Part shown: in pieces, positions 33,496 to 42,164 of the stretch | Layout: every line of letters starts with the position of its first letter | How positions within the stretch are numbered: the first letter of the stretch is position 1 | The notes under the pieces: model-generated | Told to the model about the DNA's origin: nothing | What the model saw: only the letters and a program-made list of their open reading frames with translations | Database searches by the model: none | Assembly (NCBI GenBank): GCA_964652255.1 | Contig: CAZZBM010000001.1 | Location: 310,001-374,000 of the forward strand | Direction: 5' to 3' | Length of the DNA: 64,000 nt | Origin: CAZZBM01 sp964652255 | GTDB taxonomy: Bacteria > Bdellovibrionota > Bacteriovoracia > Bacteriovoracales > CAZZBM01 | Program-made: the position numbers and the translations under genes

Positions 33496-34858
33496 AGAAA
33501 AAGCTACAGGAGACGTTCTCGTTTATGGTGTCATAAACAATGAATTTCCAAGTTTTATTTCAGATGAAAACTTGCCTTTAAAAAAATATTTTAAATCTCA
33601 ATCCCTAGAAATGTTATGGGGTCAAATTCATCATCAAAGTTATCTTTTTATTGCTTTTGACAATAATAATGAATCTATTCGTCAAGCAGTTGCTAAAGCT
33701 TTTAAAGAATTAAAAAAGAAAAAAGTAAAAAAAATTGTCTTTGATGCAATCTCATTTAAGAACCAATCAAAAATCATTGCTGAATCTTGCTATTTAGCTT
33801 CTTATGATTTTACAACTTATAAAAAGGAATCTCTAGATAACCCTCAAGTTGTGATTCAAGGAAAATCTCTAGATTTAACTTCTGTAGAGATAATCACTTC
33901 TTGCGTCAATGAAGCAAGAGGATATGGAGATGAAGCTCCTAATGTTTTAAATAGTGAAACTTACAGTGAAATGCTTAAAAAAAGCCTAGAATCACTTCCT
34001 ATCAAAGTAAAAATTTTAACAAGAAAAGAAATTGAACAAGAAAATATGCATCTTTTCTTAGCAGTCAACAAAGCTTCTAGTTATGAACCAAGATTTTTAC
34101 ATGCTGTTTATGAACCTGAGCAATATAAAAAACATATTGCCTTGGTAGGAAAAGGATTAACTTTTGACACAGGAGGTTATTCTTTAAAACCAGGAAACGC
34201 CATGATGACCATGAAATTTGACATGTGTGGCTCTGCTACAGTTTTTTCTGCTTTTAAGGCTGCGGTACAATTAAAATCTCAAGTGAAACTATCTTTATTT
34301 ATTCCCATGACAGATAATACGGTTTCAGGAACAGGAATCACTCCTGATAGCATTGTGAAATCTCGCAGTGGTCAAACTGTTGAAATTTTAAATACCGATG
34401 CTGAAGGGCGACTAATCTTAGCCGATGCTCTTGATTTTGCCTGTGATCAACATCCTGATATTATTATTGATGCAGCTACTCTTACAGGAGCTGTTATTGT
34501 GGCTTTAGGAGATCAAGTCACAGGTGTAATGACAAATAATCAAGATCTTGTGGAATCTTTTTTAAAAGTAGCTAAAGAGCAAGATGAGTATGTTTGGCAA
34601 CTACCTTTAGTAAAGGAACATTATGATGATATGAAATCGCCTAATGCTGATTTAAAAAATATTGGATCAGCTGGAAAAGGTGGAACTGTAACCGCTGGAG
34701 CTTTCCTAGGATATTTTATTAAAAATAATATTCCTTGGCTTCATTTTGATATAGCAGGAACTGCTTCAGAGCAAAAACATCTTCATTATTGTACCTCTCA
34801 TGGAGCTTCAGGTCTTCTCATTAGATCTTTAATTTCTTTTATTCAAAAACATACTTAA
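33476..34858 (+). CDS. pepA: Leucyl aminopeptidase (M17 family)
   Basis: This is a cytoplasmic di-metal aminopeptidase that trims N-terminal residues. I chose ATG 33476, with AAAGGAG eight to ten bases upstream; an open frame extends upstream to 33380 but only through the RodZ-like gene. The 460-residue product has the catalytic domain with GKGLTFDTGGYSLKPG, MKFDMCGSATV and the signature NTDAEGRLILADAL, which carries metal ligands and the catalytic Arg, plus DAATLTGA. The N-terminal domain is shorter and less conserved. A hairpin follows the stop by six bases. Confidence 0.93.
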   Translation: MKKIIFEEKATGDVLVYGVINNEFPSFISDENLPLKKYFKSQSLEMLWGQIHHQSYLFIAFDNNNESIRQAVAKAFKELKKKKVKKIVFDAISFKNQSKIIAESCYLASYDFTTYKKESLDNPQVVIQGKSLDLTSVEIITSCVNEARGYGDEAPNVLNSETYSEMLKKSLESLPIKVKILTRKEIEQENMHLFLAVNKASSYEPRFLHAVYEPEQYKKHIALVGKGLTFDTGGYSLKPGNAMMTMKFDMCGSATVFSAFKAAVQLKSQVKLSLFIPMTDNTVSGTGITPDSIVKSRSGQTVEILNTDAEGRLILADALDFACDQHPDIIIDAATLTGAVIVALGDQVTGVMTNNQDLVESFLKVAKEQDEYVWQLPLVKEHYDDMKSPNADLKNIGSAGKGGTVTAGAFLGYFIKNNIPWLHFDIAGTASEQKHLHYCTSHGASGLLIRSLISFIQKHT

Positions 34859-34863
34859 CAAAT

Positions 34864-34898
34864 TCATGAAAGTAACGACTAAAACGTTGCTTTCATGA
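34864..34898 (+). terminator. Hairpin after pepA, probable terminator
   Basis: A 14-base stem, TCATGAAAGTAACG against CGTTGCTTTCATGA with one G-U position, encloses the loop ACTAAAA. A T-rich tract starts about 12 bases later (34911 onward) rather than directly, so termination is likely but not classical. Confidence 0.55.
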
Positions 34899-35048
34899 GG
34901 TAAAAAATGCTTTTTATTTTTTTTTTATAAAAACAAACTCAAAAGATTTCATTCTAATCAACTTCTTTGAAACAACTTTCATTCTTGTTTTAATTTTTAA
35001 TCAAGCAATGATAAAGATATTTTTTTTAAATAAATTGAAAAAAGGTTC

Positions 35049-35076
35049 TTTACATTAAAAAAATAGCGTTTATATT
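35049..35076 (+). promoter_or_regulatory. Promoter upstream of the first outer-membrane barrel gene
   Basis: TTTACA (35049-35054) and TATATT (35071-35076) are separated by 16 bases, about 50 bases before the start codon at 35127. The rest of this gene-free stretch (34859-35126) is A+T-rich with no other signal seen. Confidence 0.5.
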
Positions 35077-35126
35077 AATAAAAGAGTGTATAAAAATTTC
35101 AATTAGTTAAAAAAGGAGTAATACCA

Positions 35127-35840
35127 ATGAGAAAATTCATAATTGTCGCTGTAGCAAGTCTTCTTTCACAGGAACTTTATGCTATGAATCACCAGTATAT
35201 CGGCTTGCAAGGAAGTTCTGTTCGTTATGAAAGAAATATTTTAAAGAAAAGTGGTGATACTAATGAAAACTACGAAAACACAAGAAACACTTATGTAGAT
35301 GTTATCTTCAATTACTGTTATCACTTTAATAAAAGAATCGCTTTTCAATTAGATTTAGGTTTGGATGTTGATTACACAAGAAAGTTCGAAGGAGACGATC
35401 AAGTTGGAGGTAACCAAGCAACAGGATCAATTTCTATTGGACCTAATTTAGTGTTTAACCTAAGACCTGGAACAAGCTTTAATCCTTTTATTACAGTAGG
35501 TGGCGGCTTTATTAAGAACATTGATTTTAATGCCACTAATGAAAGTGGCTACACTGTAGCTAAAGAAACTTCAACAAGTGATACAGGAATTTTTTACCGT
35601 AGGAATGCTTATTCTCTTTTTGCTCAGTTAGGTCTTTCTTTCGAAGTACCGATGAGTTTTTTTAGAGCTAATAATGTAAGTTGGAAACCTGGCATTTTTG
35701 CTATTTATACAAGATTTATGGGTGATAATTTGAAAGCAGCTGTGGCAGATAATAACGTAATTGCAACGACAGATACTTATACTACCTATCATGGATTAAC
35801 ATTAAAGGTTTTTTTACTTGCTTTTACGTTGGGCTTTTGA
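35127..35840 (+). CDS. Outer-membrane beta-barrel protein (copy 1)
   Basis: The 237-residue product has a signal peptide (cleavage predicted after LLSQELYA) and then alternating polar/aromatic strands consistent with an eight- to ten-stranded barrel: QYIGLQGSSVRYER, IAFQLDLGLDVDYT, TSFNPFITVGGGF, YSLFAQLGLSFEVPM. It ends in LAFTLGF with terminal Phe, the BAM insertion signal. RBS AAAAAAGGAG is well placed. The downstream gene has the same length, order of strands and ANNVSW/ANNVTW motif, so they are tandem paralogues. No enzymatic motif is seen; an OmpA-N or OmpW-like structural role is possible. Confidence 0.82.
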   Translation: MRKFIIVAVASLLSQELYAMNHQYIGLQGSSVRYERNILKKSGDTNENYENTRNTYVDVIFNYCYHFNKRIAFQLDLGLDVDYTRKFEGDDQVGGNQATGSISIGPNLVFNLRPGTSFNPFITVGGGFIKNIDFNATNESGYTVAKETSTSDTGIFYRRNAYSLFAQLGLSFEVPMSFFRANNVSWKPGIFAIYTRFMGDNLKAAVADNNVIATTDTYTTYHGLTLKVFLLAFTLGF

Positions 35841-35896
35841 TAGACAGGAATAAAATTTTAAAAAAAATTTAGATATATAAAAATAAGGAGTACAAA

Positions 35897-36562
35897 ATGA
35901 AAAAAACAATGACAATTTTAATGGCTTTAGTATCAAGCCAAGCTTATGCAGCAAATCAATACATTGGAATGGGTATTGGTCAATTCGATATGACCTGGAA
36001 TAGATTAACAACCAAAAATAATGATAATGATCATGCAAGAAATAATACTACAAACATTGCATTATTAGGAGAATATGGCTATGTTGTTCATCCTTATATT
36101 TCAGTAGGAATTGATCTTAACATTGCTTATACCTCTGTATCAAAGTATCCAAAAAAAGATGGTGATCCATCCTTGATAAAAAATACTTTTAATTTAAAAA
36201 TTGGACCAAATGCAAATATCTACTTTATGGGAACAGCTCAAGAAGGTCCTTTAGCTCTTATTGGAGTTGGAGTAGATTATAATCGTTATAGCACTGCTAT
36301 TGAAAGCACAACAACAAAAGTTGTATATCCTGAATCAAATATAGGGATTTATGCTAATCTAGGATTAGGTTACAACTTACCATTAGCTGTTTTAAATGCT
36401 AATAACGTCACTTGGAGTCCAGCTGTTTCTTTTGTTTACACTTATAGATCTTTTGGCGATGGCTTAAAAAGTGGTGAAGAAACTACTGGAACTGAAACTT
36501 ATTCAAGCAACTGGGGTTGGGGAATTAATTTAAAACTAATCAACTTTAAACTATTTTTCTAA
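35897..36562 (+). CDS. Outer-membrane beta-barrel protein (copy 2)
   Basis: The 221-residue product has a clear signal peptide (MKKTMTILMALVSSQAYA, cleavage before ANQ), barrel strands such as QYIGMGIGQFDMTWN, ISVGIDLNIAYTSV and IGIYANLGLGYNLPL, and a C-terminal INFKLFF ending in Phe. It shares ANNVTW and the strand layout with copy 1, 56 bases upstream, and has its own AAGGAG. The two were probably produced by tandem duplication and have since diverged. Transcription should end at the strong terminator at 36587. Confidence 0.82.
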   Translation: MKKTMTILMALVSSQAYAANQYIGMGIGQFDMTWNRLTTKNNDNDHARNNTTNIALLGEYGYVVHPYISVGIDLNIAYTSVSKYPKKDGDPSLIKNTFNLKIGPNANIYFMGTAQEGPLALIGVGVDYNRYSTAIESTTTKVVYPESNIGIYANLGLGYNLPLAVLNANNVTWSPAVSFVYTYRSFGDGLKSGEETTGTETYSSNWGWGINLKLINFKLFF

Positions 36563-36586
36563 TCAATAAAATTTTATTTACTTCAC

Positions 36587-36615
36587 AAAAAACCCCTCTT
36601 TTGAGGGGTTTTTTT
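36587..36615 (+). terminator. Rho-independent terminator after the barrel genes
   Basis: A perfect stem, AAAAAACCCCTC against GAGGGGTTTTTT with a TTT loop, is followed by further T. The flanking A and T runs make it potentially active on both strands. Confidence 0.92.
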
Positions 36616-36676
36616 ATGCCCAATATTTTCATCTAAAAATTAATTAAAAATATTTAAAAATTTAAACTTAACAAAA

Positions 36677-37384
36677 TCAAGTCCAGGGAGGTTTATAAGG
36701 ATCTAGTGCTTTTAAAAAGAAGTCCTTCTCTTCATGTTCTAAGTACAATCCTTCCAGGCTTACTTTAAAAGATTGCTTGATCAAGAGTTGTTTTAACTCT
36801 TTCAAGGTCTTTAAAATAGTCTTTTCATGGTAATCTTCAATAAGAGTTAAAAACCAGCCTTCTTTAAGATTTCCAAGAAAGAAGTGATCTTTTTTTAATA
36901 GTAAATCTTGCTCAAAATCTCCTTGAACTTTTAATAATAAAAAATGTTTCTGAAGATTTTTTTTTAATAAATCTGTATAGAAAAATTGAGTTTGAAAATT
37001 TTGCTCCTGAAACTGACAAAAATAACCTTGTTTATTTTGTTCATAAGAGACAAGCTCATCAAAGATCACTCTTTTATCTTGCAATTGAAAAATTTCTTTA
37101 TAAAGAAATTTTTTAAAAGGATGTTCAAAAAAATCTACTCTTTTATGTTCTAAAATAAAAATTGGATCTATAAACCGAGCCCCTTCTTTTTTCTTAGAAA
37201 AAAAAAGAGGAAGTCCTACATAATTATTTGGAAAATTAATTCTTGGAGCTATAATCAAAGCTTCTTTAGGTGCATGATAATAATATTCTAAAGAATGAGT
37301 ATAGATAAGACACTGTTCAGTGAGAGTCTTTTTTTTTTGTGCTTTTTTAAAAGTTTTTAAATCTTTATAATCACCTAATAACAA
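36677..37384 (-). CDS. Hypothetical protein downstream of mltD
   Basis: I do not recognise this 235-residue protein. It starts with TTG inside the end of mltD (14-base overlap) with GGAG six bases upstream. It is soluble, aromatic- and Lys-rich, with no signal peptide. Segments such as EALIIAPRINFPNNYVGLPLFF look like beta structure. Translational coupling to the murein transglycosylase gene is the only functional hint. Confidence 0.55.
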   Translation of the reverse strand: MLLGDYKDLKTFKKAQKKKTLTEQCLIYTHSLEYYYHAPKEALIIAPRINFPNNYVGLPLFFSKKKEGARFIDPIFILEHKRVDFFEHPFKKFLYKEIFQLQDKRVIFDELVSYEQNKQGYFCQFQEQNFQTQFFYTDLLKKNLQKHFLLLKVQGDFEQDLLLKKDHFFLGNLKEGWFLTLIEDYHEKTILKTLKELKQLLIKQSFKVSLEGLYLEHEEKDFFLKALDPYKPPWT

Positions 37385-38810
37385 GTTTATCTCCAGGCTT
37401 AAGATGTTTTATAGCAAAAGAGTTATTTTTTAGTAAGGTGTAAAAAGAAACTTCCTTCTTTTTAGCCACAGTCCAAAGAGTATCTCCTTTTTTGACTGTA
37501 TAGTATTCTTTAGGTCTAGTGATCAGTTTTCCTCTTTGTTGAGCTGTTGCTAAAATAGCTTGTTGTTTTCCTCTAGATTTTTTAACATAGACTGGTTCAT
37601 AAAGATCAGCATAAAAAACTTCTTTTAAGTGATGTTCTTTTTTAAAAGGTAGTTGAATGACTGGACCAAGCTTAGGATTCATTTCCTTGAGAATCTCTTC
37701 AGATAAACGATAGATTTTTGCCACTGATTTAAGAGTTTCACCTTGTTTTAAACGATATTCTTTAAAATCAGTAGCTACAACTAAAGATTGATAACTTTCT
37801 TGCCAAGGATGTTTTGTAATCATAGGAATTTTTAAAGAATAGCTTTTATCTGGTGGTGTCATCCATCTTAAGAGTTCAGGATTAAGATAATGTAAAAGAT
37901 CAAAAGATATTCCTAATTTTTCTGCCACAAGATCTAAGTCTGTTCTTGGTAAAACTTCGATTGTATTATAGGTTAAGGGTCGATGTGGTTGGTGATCTTC
38001 TTTTAAGTCAAAATTATTTAAATTTTTTCCAAGAATAGCTAAAGCCATAATTTTAGGAACATAATCACGAGTTTCACGAGGAAGAAATTTTCTAATACTC
38101 CAAAAATCTTTTTGTTTACTTTTTTTAAGAACTCTTGAAACTCTTCCTTCTCCTACATTATAAGCAGCTAAGGCTAATTCCCAAGAATGAAAAAGATGAA
38201 AAAGATCTTTTAAATATCTTGTTGCTGCATAAGTAGCTTTTACCGGATCTCTTCTTTCATCAACATACCAATTAATCTTAAGTCCATATTTTTTCCCTGT
38301 AAAAGGCATAAATTGCCAAGGTCCTATAGCTCTTGCCCAAGACTTTGCCTTTGTCTGAAATCCAGACTCAGCCATAGCCATATAAATGAGATCTTTAGGT
38401 AAACCTTCTTGATCTAAAATTTCACTCATAAGAGGAGCATACCTTCCTGCTCTTTTAGAGTAATTAAGAAAAAAATTTCTTCCCTGTGTTAAAAAATAAT
38501 GAACCCATTTATCTACTTCTTCTCTATCTTCTACAGGAATATCAAAATGAATATTGGTAAGTTTTATATTATTATAGCTTTTTAAAATATAAATATCTTT
38601 TAAATGGTGCTCTTTTTCTAAAAAGGACCCTTGTAAAAAATCTGCATCAGGAATAAAATCTGATTGATCTGTAAGTTCTGGATGATTTAAAAGAGTATCA
38701 ATAGTGAGGTAATCCTCATCTTCTAAGATAATAGGACTATTGATTTCAGTTGTTTTTTTTTGAGGAGAAAAAGTTTGACAAGAAAAAAATAATATTAATA
38801 AAAAGCGCAT
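37371..38810 (-). CDS. mltD: Membrane-bound lytic murein transglycosylase, MltD-like
   Basis: It cleaves peptidoglycan glycan strands to anhydro-muropeptides. The 479-residue product has a hydrophobic export segment with FFSC as a possible, imperfect lipobox. An SLT domain (about residues 130-260) carries the catalytic Glu in MAMAESGFQ and the motifs RAIGPWQFMPFTGKKYGL and LALAAYNVGEGRV. Two LysM peptidoglycan-binding modules follow (YRLKQGETLKSVAKIY and YYTVKKGDTLWTVAKKK). This order is that of MltD. It is upstream of and coupled to an unknown gene, and lies next to lgt on the same strand. Confidence 0.92.
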   Translation of the reverse strand: MRFLLILFFSCQTFSPQKKTTEINSPIILEDEDYLTIDTLLNHPELTDQSDFIPDADFLQGSFLEKEHHLKDIYILKSYNNIKLTNIHFDIPVEDREEVDKWVHYFLTQGRNFFLNYSKRAGRYAPLMSEILDQEGLPKDLIYMAMAESGFQTKAKSWARAIGPWQFMPFTGKKYGLKINWYVDERRDPVKATYAATRYLKDLFHLFHSWELALAAYNVGEGRVSRVLKKSKQKDFWSIRKFLPRETRDYVPKIMALAILGKNLNNFDLKEDHQPHRPLTYNTIEVLPRTDLDLVAEKLGISFDLLHYLNPELLRWMTPPDKSYSLKIPMITKHPWQESYQSLVVATDFKEYRLKQGETLKSVAKIYRLSEEILKEMNPKLGPVIQLPFKKEHHLKEVFYADLYEPVYVKKSRGKQQAILATAQQRGKLITRPKEYYTVKKGDTLWTVAKKKEVSFYTLLKNNSFAIKHLKPGDKLVIR

Positions 38811-38834
38811 AAAATTATTATATCGCTTTTAAAA

Positions 38835-39620
38835 TTATTTCCAAAAAAGATAATTTTTTTTCTGCTTAGAAGCCAAAAAGTACACAAGATAAGCTATTGG
38901 AATCATCAATAGGCACAAAAATTGCCCCATAGTGAGCGGTCCAACAAAAGAATTTGGTTGTCTGAAAAATTCAATAAAAAATCTAAAAATTCCATAGCCA
39001 AAGAGAAAGATAGCTGAGAGATAACCTGGTTTTTTTATTTTAAAAACAAAATATCTTAAAATAGCAAAAAGAATAAGTCCTTCAAAAACCCCTTCATAGA
39101 GTTGAGAAGGGTGTCTTAATCCTTCTACTCCTTCAAAGTAAAAACCTAAAAAGCTTGTTGTTTTTCTTCCATAGAGTTCTGAATTAATAAAATTACCTAA
39201 ACGTCCCAAAAAAAGACCAGGAGTGGCAATAAAAACAATATTATCTCCTAACTGGAAGTAATTAAGTTTAAAACGACGAACAAAAAGAATCAAGGCAAGA
39301 GCAATTCCAATCACTCCCCCATGAAAACTAAGTCCTCTAAAGCCTTCCCAGAACCTAAAAATAGAGAGGGGATCTCTAAGTGTATTAGCTAAATCATAAA
39401 CAAAAACATCAAATAATCTTGCTCCAAGAATCAAGCCTACAATTGAATAATTAAGAAGTGAATCAGCTTGTTTTTCTGTTAATGGTGAAGCTTTTTTCTT
39501 AATCAGATAGGAAAGTAATTTTCGAGCAATAATAGCTGCAAAAATATACATTAAGCTATACCAACGAATTTCAAAAGTCCCTATAGTAAACAAAACTGGA
39601 TTGATGCCATGTGGTCCCAT
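38835..39620 (-). CDS. lgt: Prolipoprotein diacylglyceryl transferase
   Basis: Lgt attaches diacylglycerol to the lipobox Cys of prolipoproteins, the first step of lipoprotein maturation. The product is an inner-membrane protein with about seven helices and the signatures RWYSLMYIFAA, LSFHGGVIG and GRLGNFINSELYG (with the essential Arg and Asn). I chose ATG 39620 (261 residues), since MGPHGINPVLFTIG aligns with the usual family start. A TTG at 39656 would add 12 residues and would put the start inside the divergent rplU promoter. Lipoprotein candidates in this window would be its substrates. Confidence 0.93.
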   Translation of the reverse strand: MGPHGINPVLFTIGTFEIRWYSLMYIFAAIIARKLLSYLIKKKASPLTEKQADSLLNYSIVGLILGARLFDVFVYDLANTLRDPLSIFRFWEGFRGLSFHGGVIGIALALILFVRRFKLNYFQLGDNIVFIATPGLFLGRLGNFINSELYGRKTTSFLGFYFEGVEGLRHPSQLYEGVFEGLILFAILRYFVFKIKKPGYLSAIFLFGYGIFRFFIEFFRQPNSFVGPLTMGQFLCLLMIPIAYLVYFLASKQKKNYLFWK

Positions 39621-39633
39621 AAGAAAGACTATA

Positions 39634-39662
39634 TTGACAAAAGAAAGAAAAGACAATAGTGT
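39634..39662 (+). promoter_or_regulatory. Promoter of the rplU-rpmA-obgE operon
   Basis: A perfect TTGACA (39634-39639) and TAGTGT (39657-39662) are separated by 17 bases, about 26 bases before the rplU start. It lies within the short divergent space shared with lgt. Confidence 0.6.
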
Positions 39663-39688
39663 AAGGAGCTTAAAAAAGGGGTTAAATC

Positions 39689-40063
39689 ATGAAAGCAATC
39701 GTTGAAATTCAAGGGCATCAGTACAATATTCAAGCGGGAGATTTAATTGATGTAGAGCTTTTACAAGAAGAAGTTGGAAAGACTTTAATTTTAAAATCTG
39801 TTTTATCTCTTCAGCAAGAACAAAAAGTTGAAATAGGTTTTCCAATGATCAAGGATGCTACAATAGAAGCTAAAGTTATTAAACATGATTTAGCGGAAAA
39901 ACAAATTGTTTTAAGAAGAAAACCAGGAAAGTATATGAAAAAAAATGGTCACAGACAAAAGTATACTTCTCTTTTGATTACAAAAATTGCTTCTTCACAA
40001 GGAACTTCTGAAATTAAAAAAGATTCTGGACGTTACAAAAAATACTTAGATAAAAAGGATTAA
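39689..40063 (+). CDS. rplU: 50S ribosomal protein L21
   Basis: The 124-residue product matches L21: MKAIVEIQGHQYNIQAGDLI at the start and the rRNA-binding RRKPGKYMKKNGHRQKYT near residue 75-95. About 20 Lys/Ser-rich residues extend past the usual end of about 103. It is first of the canonical rplU-rpmA-obgE operon, with AAAGGGG as ribosome site. Confidence 0.95.
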   Translation: MKAIVEIQGHQYNIQAGDLIDVELLQEEVGKTLILKSVLSLQQEQKVEIGFPMIKDATIEAKVIKHDLAEKQIVLRRKPGKYMKKNGHRQKYTSLLITKIASSQGTSEIKKDSGRYKKYLDKKD

Positions 40064-40066
40064 ACT

Positions 40067-40321
40067 ATGGCACAAAAGAAATCTGGTGGTTCAACCCAAA
40101 ACGGTCGTGATTCCAATCCTAAGATGAGAGGAATTAAGATTTACGGTGGTCAAGCTGTAAAAAAAGGACAAATCATTGTTCGTCAAAAAGGAACAAAGTT
40201 TCATGCAGGTTTAAATGTAGGCATGGGTCGTGACTTTACTCTTTTTGCTCTTAATGATGGAGTTGTTTCTTTTTCTCGTTATAATAAATTTCAAAAAAGA
40301 GTTTCTGTAGAACTTTCTTAA
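40067..40321 (+). CDS. rpmA: 50S ribosomal protein L27
   Basis: The 84-residue product has the canonical N-terminus MAQKKSGGSTQNGRDSNPKM, whose tail reaches the peptidyl transferase centre. No cleavable extension is present, unlike in Firmicutes. GTKFHAGLNVGMGRDFTLFA is typical. Three bases separate it from rplU. Confidence 0.97.
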   Translation: MAQKKSGGSTQNGRDSNPKMRGIKIYGGQAVKKGQIIVRQKGTKFHAGLNVGMGRDFTLFALNDGVVSFSRYNKFQKRVSVELS

Positions 40322-40324
40322 CAA

Positions 40325-41326
40325 ATGCGTTTCATTGATGAAGTCTCTATTACTGTCCAATCGGGCAAGGGTGGGGATGGTTCTATTTCCTTTCGACGTG
40401 AAAAATTTGTACCCAAAGGTGGTCCAGATGGTGGTCATGGTGGGCGTGGTGGACATATTTATTTTCGTGTCAGAAAAGATTTAAACACTTTAGCTCATTA
40501 TCGTGGAAAAAAATTTTTTCAAGCTTCTCCAGGTCAAAATGGTTCTGAGAGACAAAAAAATGGGGCTCAAGGAGAAGATCTTTATCTTTCTGTTCCTACA
40601 GGGACCCTTGTTTATGAGGAAGATGTTTTACTTTTTGATTTCACTGAAGAAGGTGATTATTTAGCCTTTGAAGGTGGTAGAGGTGGCTTAGGCAATAGTC
40701 ATTTTAAAACATCCACCCATCAAACCCCTCGTTTTGCTCAAGATGGAAGTGAAGGGATTTTAAAGCATCTTAGATTAGAATTAAAACTTTTAGCTGATGT
40801 TGGTCTTATTGGTTTACCCAATGCTGGAAAAAGTACTCTTATTAGTGTTCTTTCTTCAGCTAAACCTAAAATAGCTAATTATCCTTTTACAACCCTAGAA
40901 CCACAATTAGGTGTAGTTGATGTGGACTTAGGATTTCCACATTCAAAATCTTTTCTAATGGCAGATTTACCAGGTCTTATAGAAGGATCTAGCTCAGGTA
41001 AAGGTTTAGGAATTCAATTTTTAAAACACATTGAAAGAACTAAAATTTTAGTTCACCTTCTTGATTCTTCTATTAATGACTCTTTTGAACTTTTATCTCG
41101 ATATGCTTTAGTAAGAAATGAATTAGAGCAATATAAAAAAAGTCTTTTAGATCTCCCTGAAATTATTTGTCTTTCCAAGGTTGAAGTTTTACAAGAACAA
41201 GATTTAGCAAAACTTCATCAAGAATTAGAAAAAGAATTAGACCAAGAAATACTTCTCATCTCTTCTGTAGCTCAAAAAAATTTAAATCAACTTAAGCATC
41301 TCATTTTAAAAAAAGGTAATTTATGA
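40325..41326 (+). CDS. obgE: Obg-family GTPase
   Basis: Obg is a late 50S assembly GTPase and growth regulator. The 333-residue product has the Gly-rich Obg fold (residues 1-155, with SGKGGDGSISFRREKFVPKG) and a G domain: G1 GLPNAGKSTLIS, switch YPFTTLEPQLGVV, G3 ADLPGLIEG. The G4 position reads LSKVE instead of the usual NKxD, a notable deviation that may affect guanine specificity. There is no C-terminal OCT extension. ATGA overlap couples it to rsfS. Confidence 0.94.
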   Translation: MRFIDEVSITVQSGKGGDGSISFRREKFVPKGGPDGGHGGRGGHIYFRVRKDLNTLAHYRGKKFFQASPGQNGSERQKNGAQGEDLYLSVPTGTLVYEEDVLLFDFTEEGDYLAFEGGRGGLGNSHFKTSTHQTPRFAQDGSEGILKHLRLELKLLADVGLIGLPNAGKSTLISVLSSAKPKIANYPFTTLEPQLGVVDVDLGFPHSKSFLMADLPGLIEGSSSGKGLGIQFLKHIERTKILVHLLDSSINDSFELLSRYALVRNELEQYKKSLLDLPEIICLSKVEVLQEQDLAKLHQELEKELDQEILLISSVAQKNLNQLKHLILKKGNL

Positions 41327-41703
41327 TTAAAGACTATTTAAAATCTTTAGAAAAAAATAAAGATTCACTTTATTACAGCAAAGCTATTATTAAAACTTTA
41401 AGTCATTTTAAGGCTGAAGAAATTAAACTTTTTGATACTCTTAATGAATCTAGCTTAGCTTCCTATTTTATTATTGCCACCACTCTTAATGAAGTTCAAA
41501 GTAAAACCATAGCAGACACTCTTACAAGGTCTTTAAAAGGATTTTTTCTTCTTCATCAAGAAGGTTTTCAAGAGTGGATTCTTATTGATTTTGGAGATAT
41601 TATTCTTCATTTATTTTCTCAAGAAGGAAGAGATCTTTACCAACTAGAATCTCTTTGGTCTTCTTTTAAACAAATACCTCTTCAGAATGAAGATTATGCA
41701 TGA
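41323..41703 (+). CDS. rsfS: Ribosomal silencing factor RsfS
   Basis: RsfS binds L14 and blocks 30S-50S joining when nutrients are low; its target gene rplN is at 51185. The 126-residue product shows IKLFDTLNESSLASYFIIATT, the AQSK-like EVQSKTIADTL, and WILIDFGDIILHLFSQEGRDLYQLESLW, all characteristic. Four-base overlaps link it to obgE and rlmH. Confidence 0.92.
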   Translation: MIKDYLKSLEKNKDSLYYSKAIIKTLSHFKAEEIKLFDTLNESSLASYFIIATTLNEVQSKTIADTLTRSLKGFFLLHQEGFQEWILIDFGDIILHLFSQEGRDLYQLESLWSSFKQIPLQNEDYA

Positions 41704-42095
41704 AAATTACTATCTTTACCCTTGGATCTTTAAAAAAAGAGCTTCTGTTTTTACAACAAGACTATCTTAAAAGATGCCAAGTATTAAAAATCAATATACA
41801 AGAATTTAAAAAAGAAAAAGATTTCATCGAAGTCCTCACACCTCAAACTTATCTTTTAAAAGAAGATGGACTACTCCTAACCACAAAAAAATTTTATAGC
41901 TTTATTTTTACTCAACCTGAAATCTCTTTTGCTATTTCTGATCATACAGGATTTTCTTCTCAAGCTTTAAATAAAAGTAAACTATTTCTCTCTTTAAGTC
42001 TCTTAACTTTTCCTCATGACTTAGCGAGAATCCTTCTTTTAGAACAACTTTATCGATCAGAAACTCTTTTTAAAAATCATCCTTATCATTATTAA
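41700..42095 (+). CDS. rlmH: 23S rRNA pseudouridine1915 N3-methyltransferase, RlmH-like (divergent)
   Basis: RlmH methylates pseudouridine 1915 in 70S ribosomes. The 131-residue product is shorter than the usual 155. It keeps the C-terminal knot elements FPHDLARILLLEQLYRSE and HPYH. The SAM-loop motif, typically IGGxxG, reads AISDHTGF, and the terminal Arg/Lys after YH is Tyr. It may be a reduced or less active form. Position after rsfS supports the assignment. Confidence 0.8.
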   Translation: MKITIFTLGSLKKELLFLQQDYLKRCQVLKINIQEFKKEKDFIEVLTPQTYLLKEDGLLLTTKKFYSFIFTQPEISFAISDHTGFSSQALNKSKLFLSLSLLTFPHDLARILLLEQLYRSETLFKNHPYHY

Positions 42096-42164
42096 ATGTA
42101 TTTTTTATAAATTTTCATTTATAGGACTGAATCAAGAATTTTTATAATAAAATCTTTTTTAAAT

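Noticed and set aside
40211..40456. Reverse-strand open frame across the rpmA-obgE junction
   Set aside because: Antisense to two highly conserved genes.
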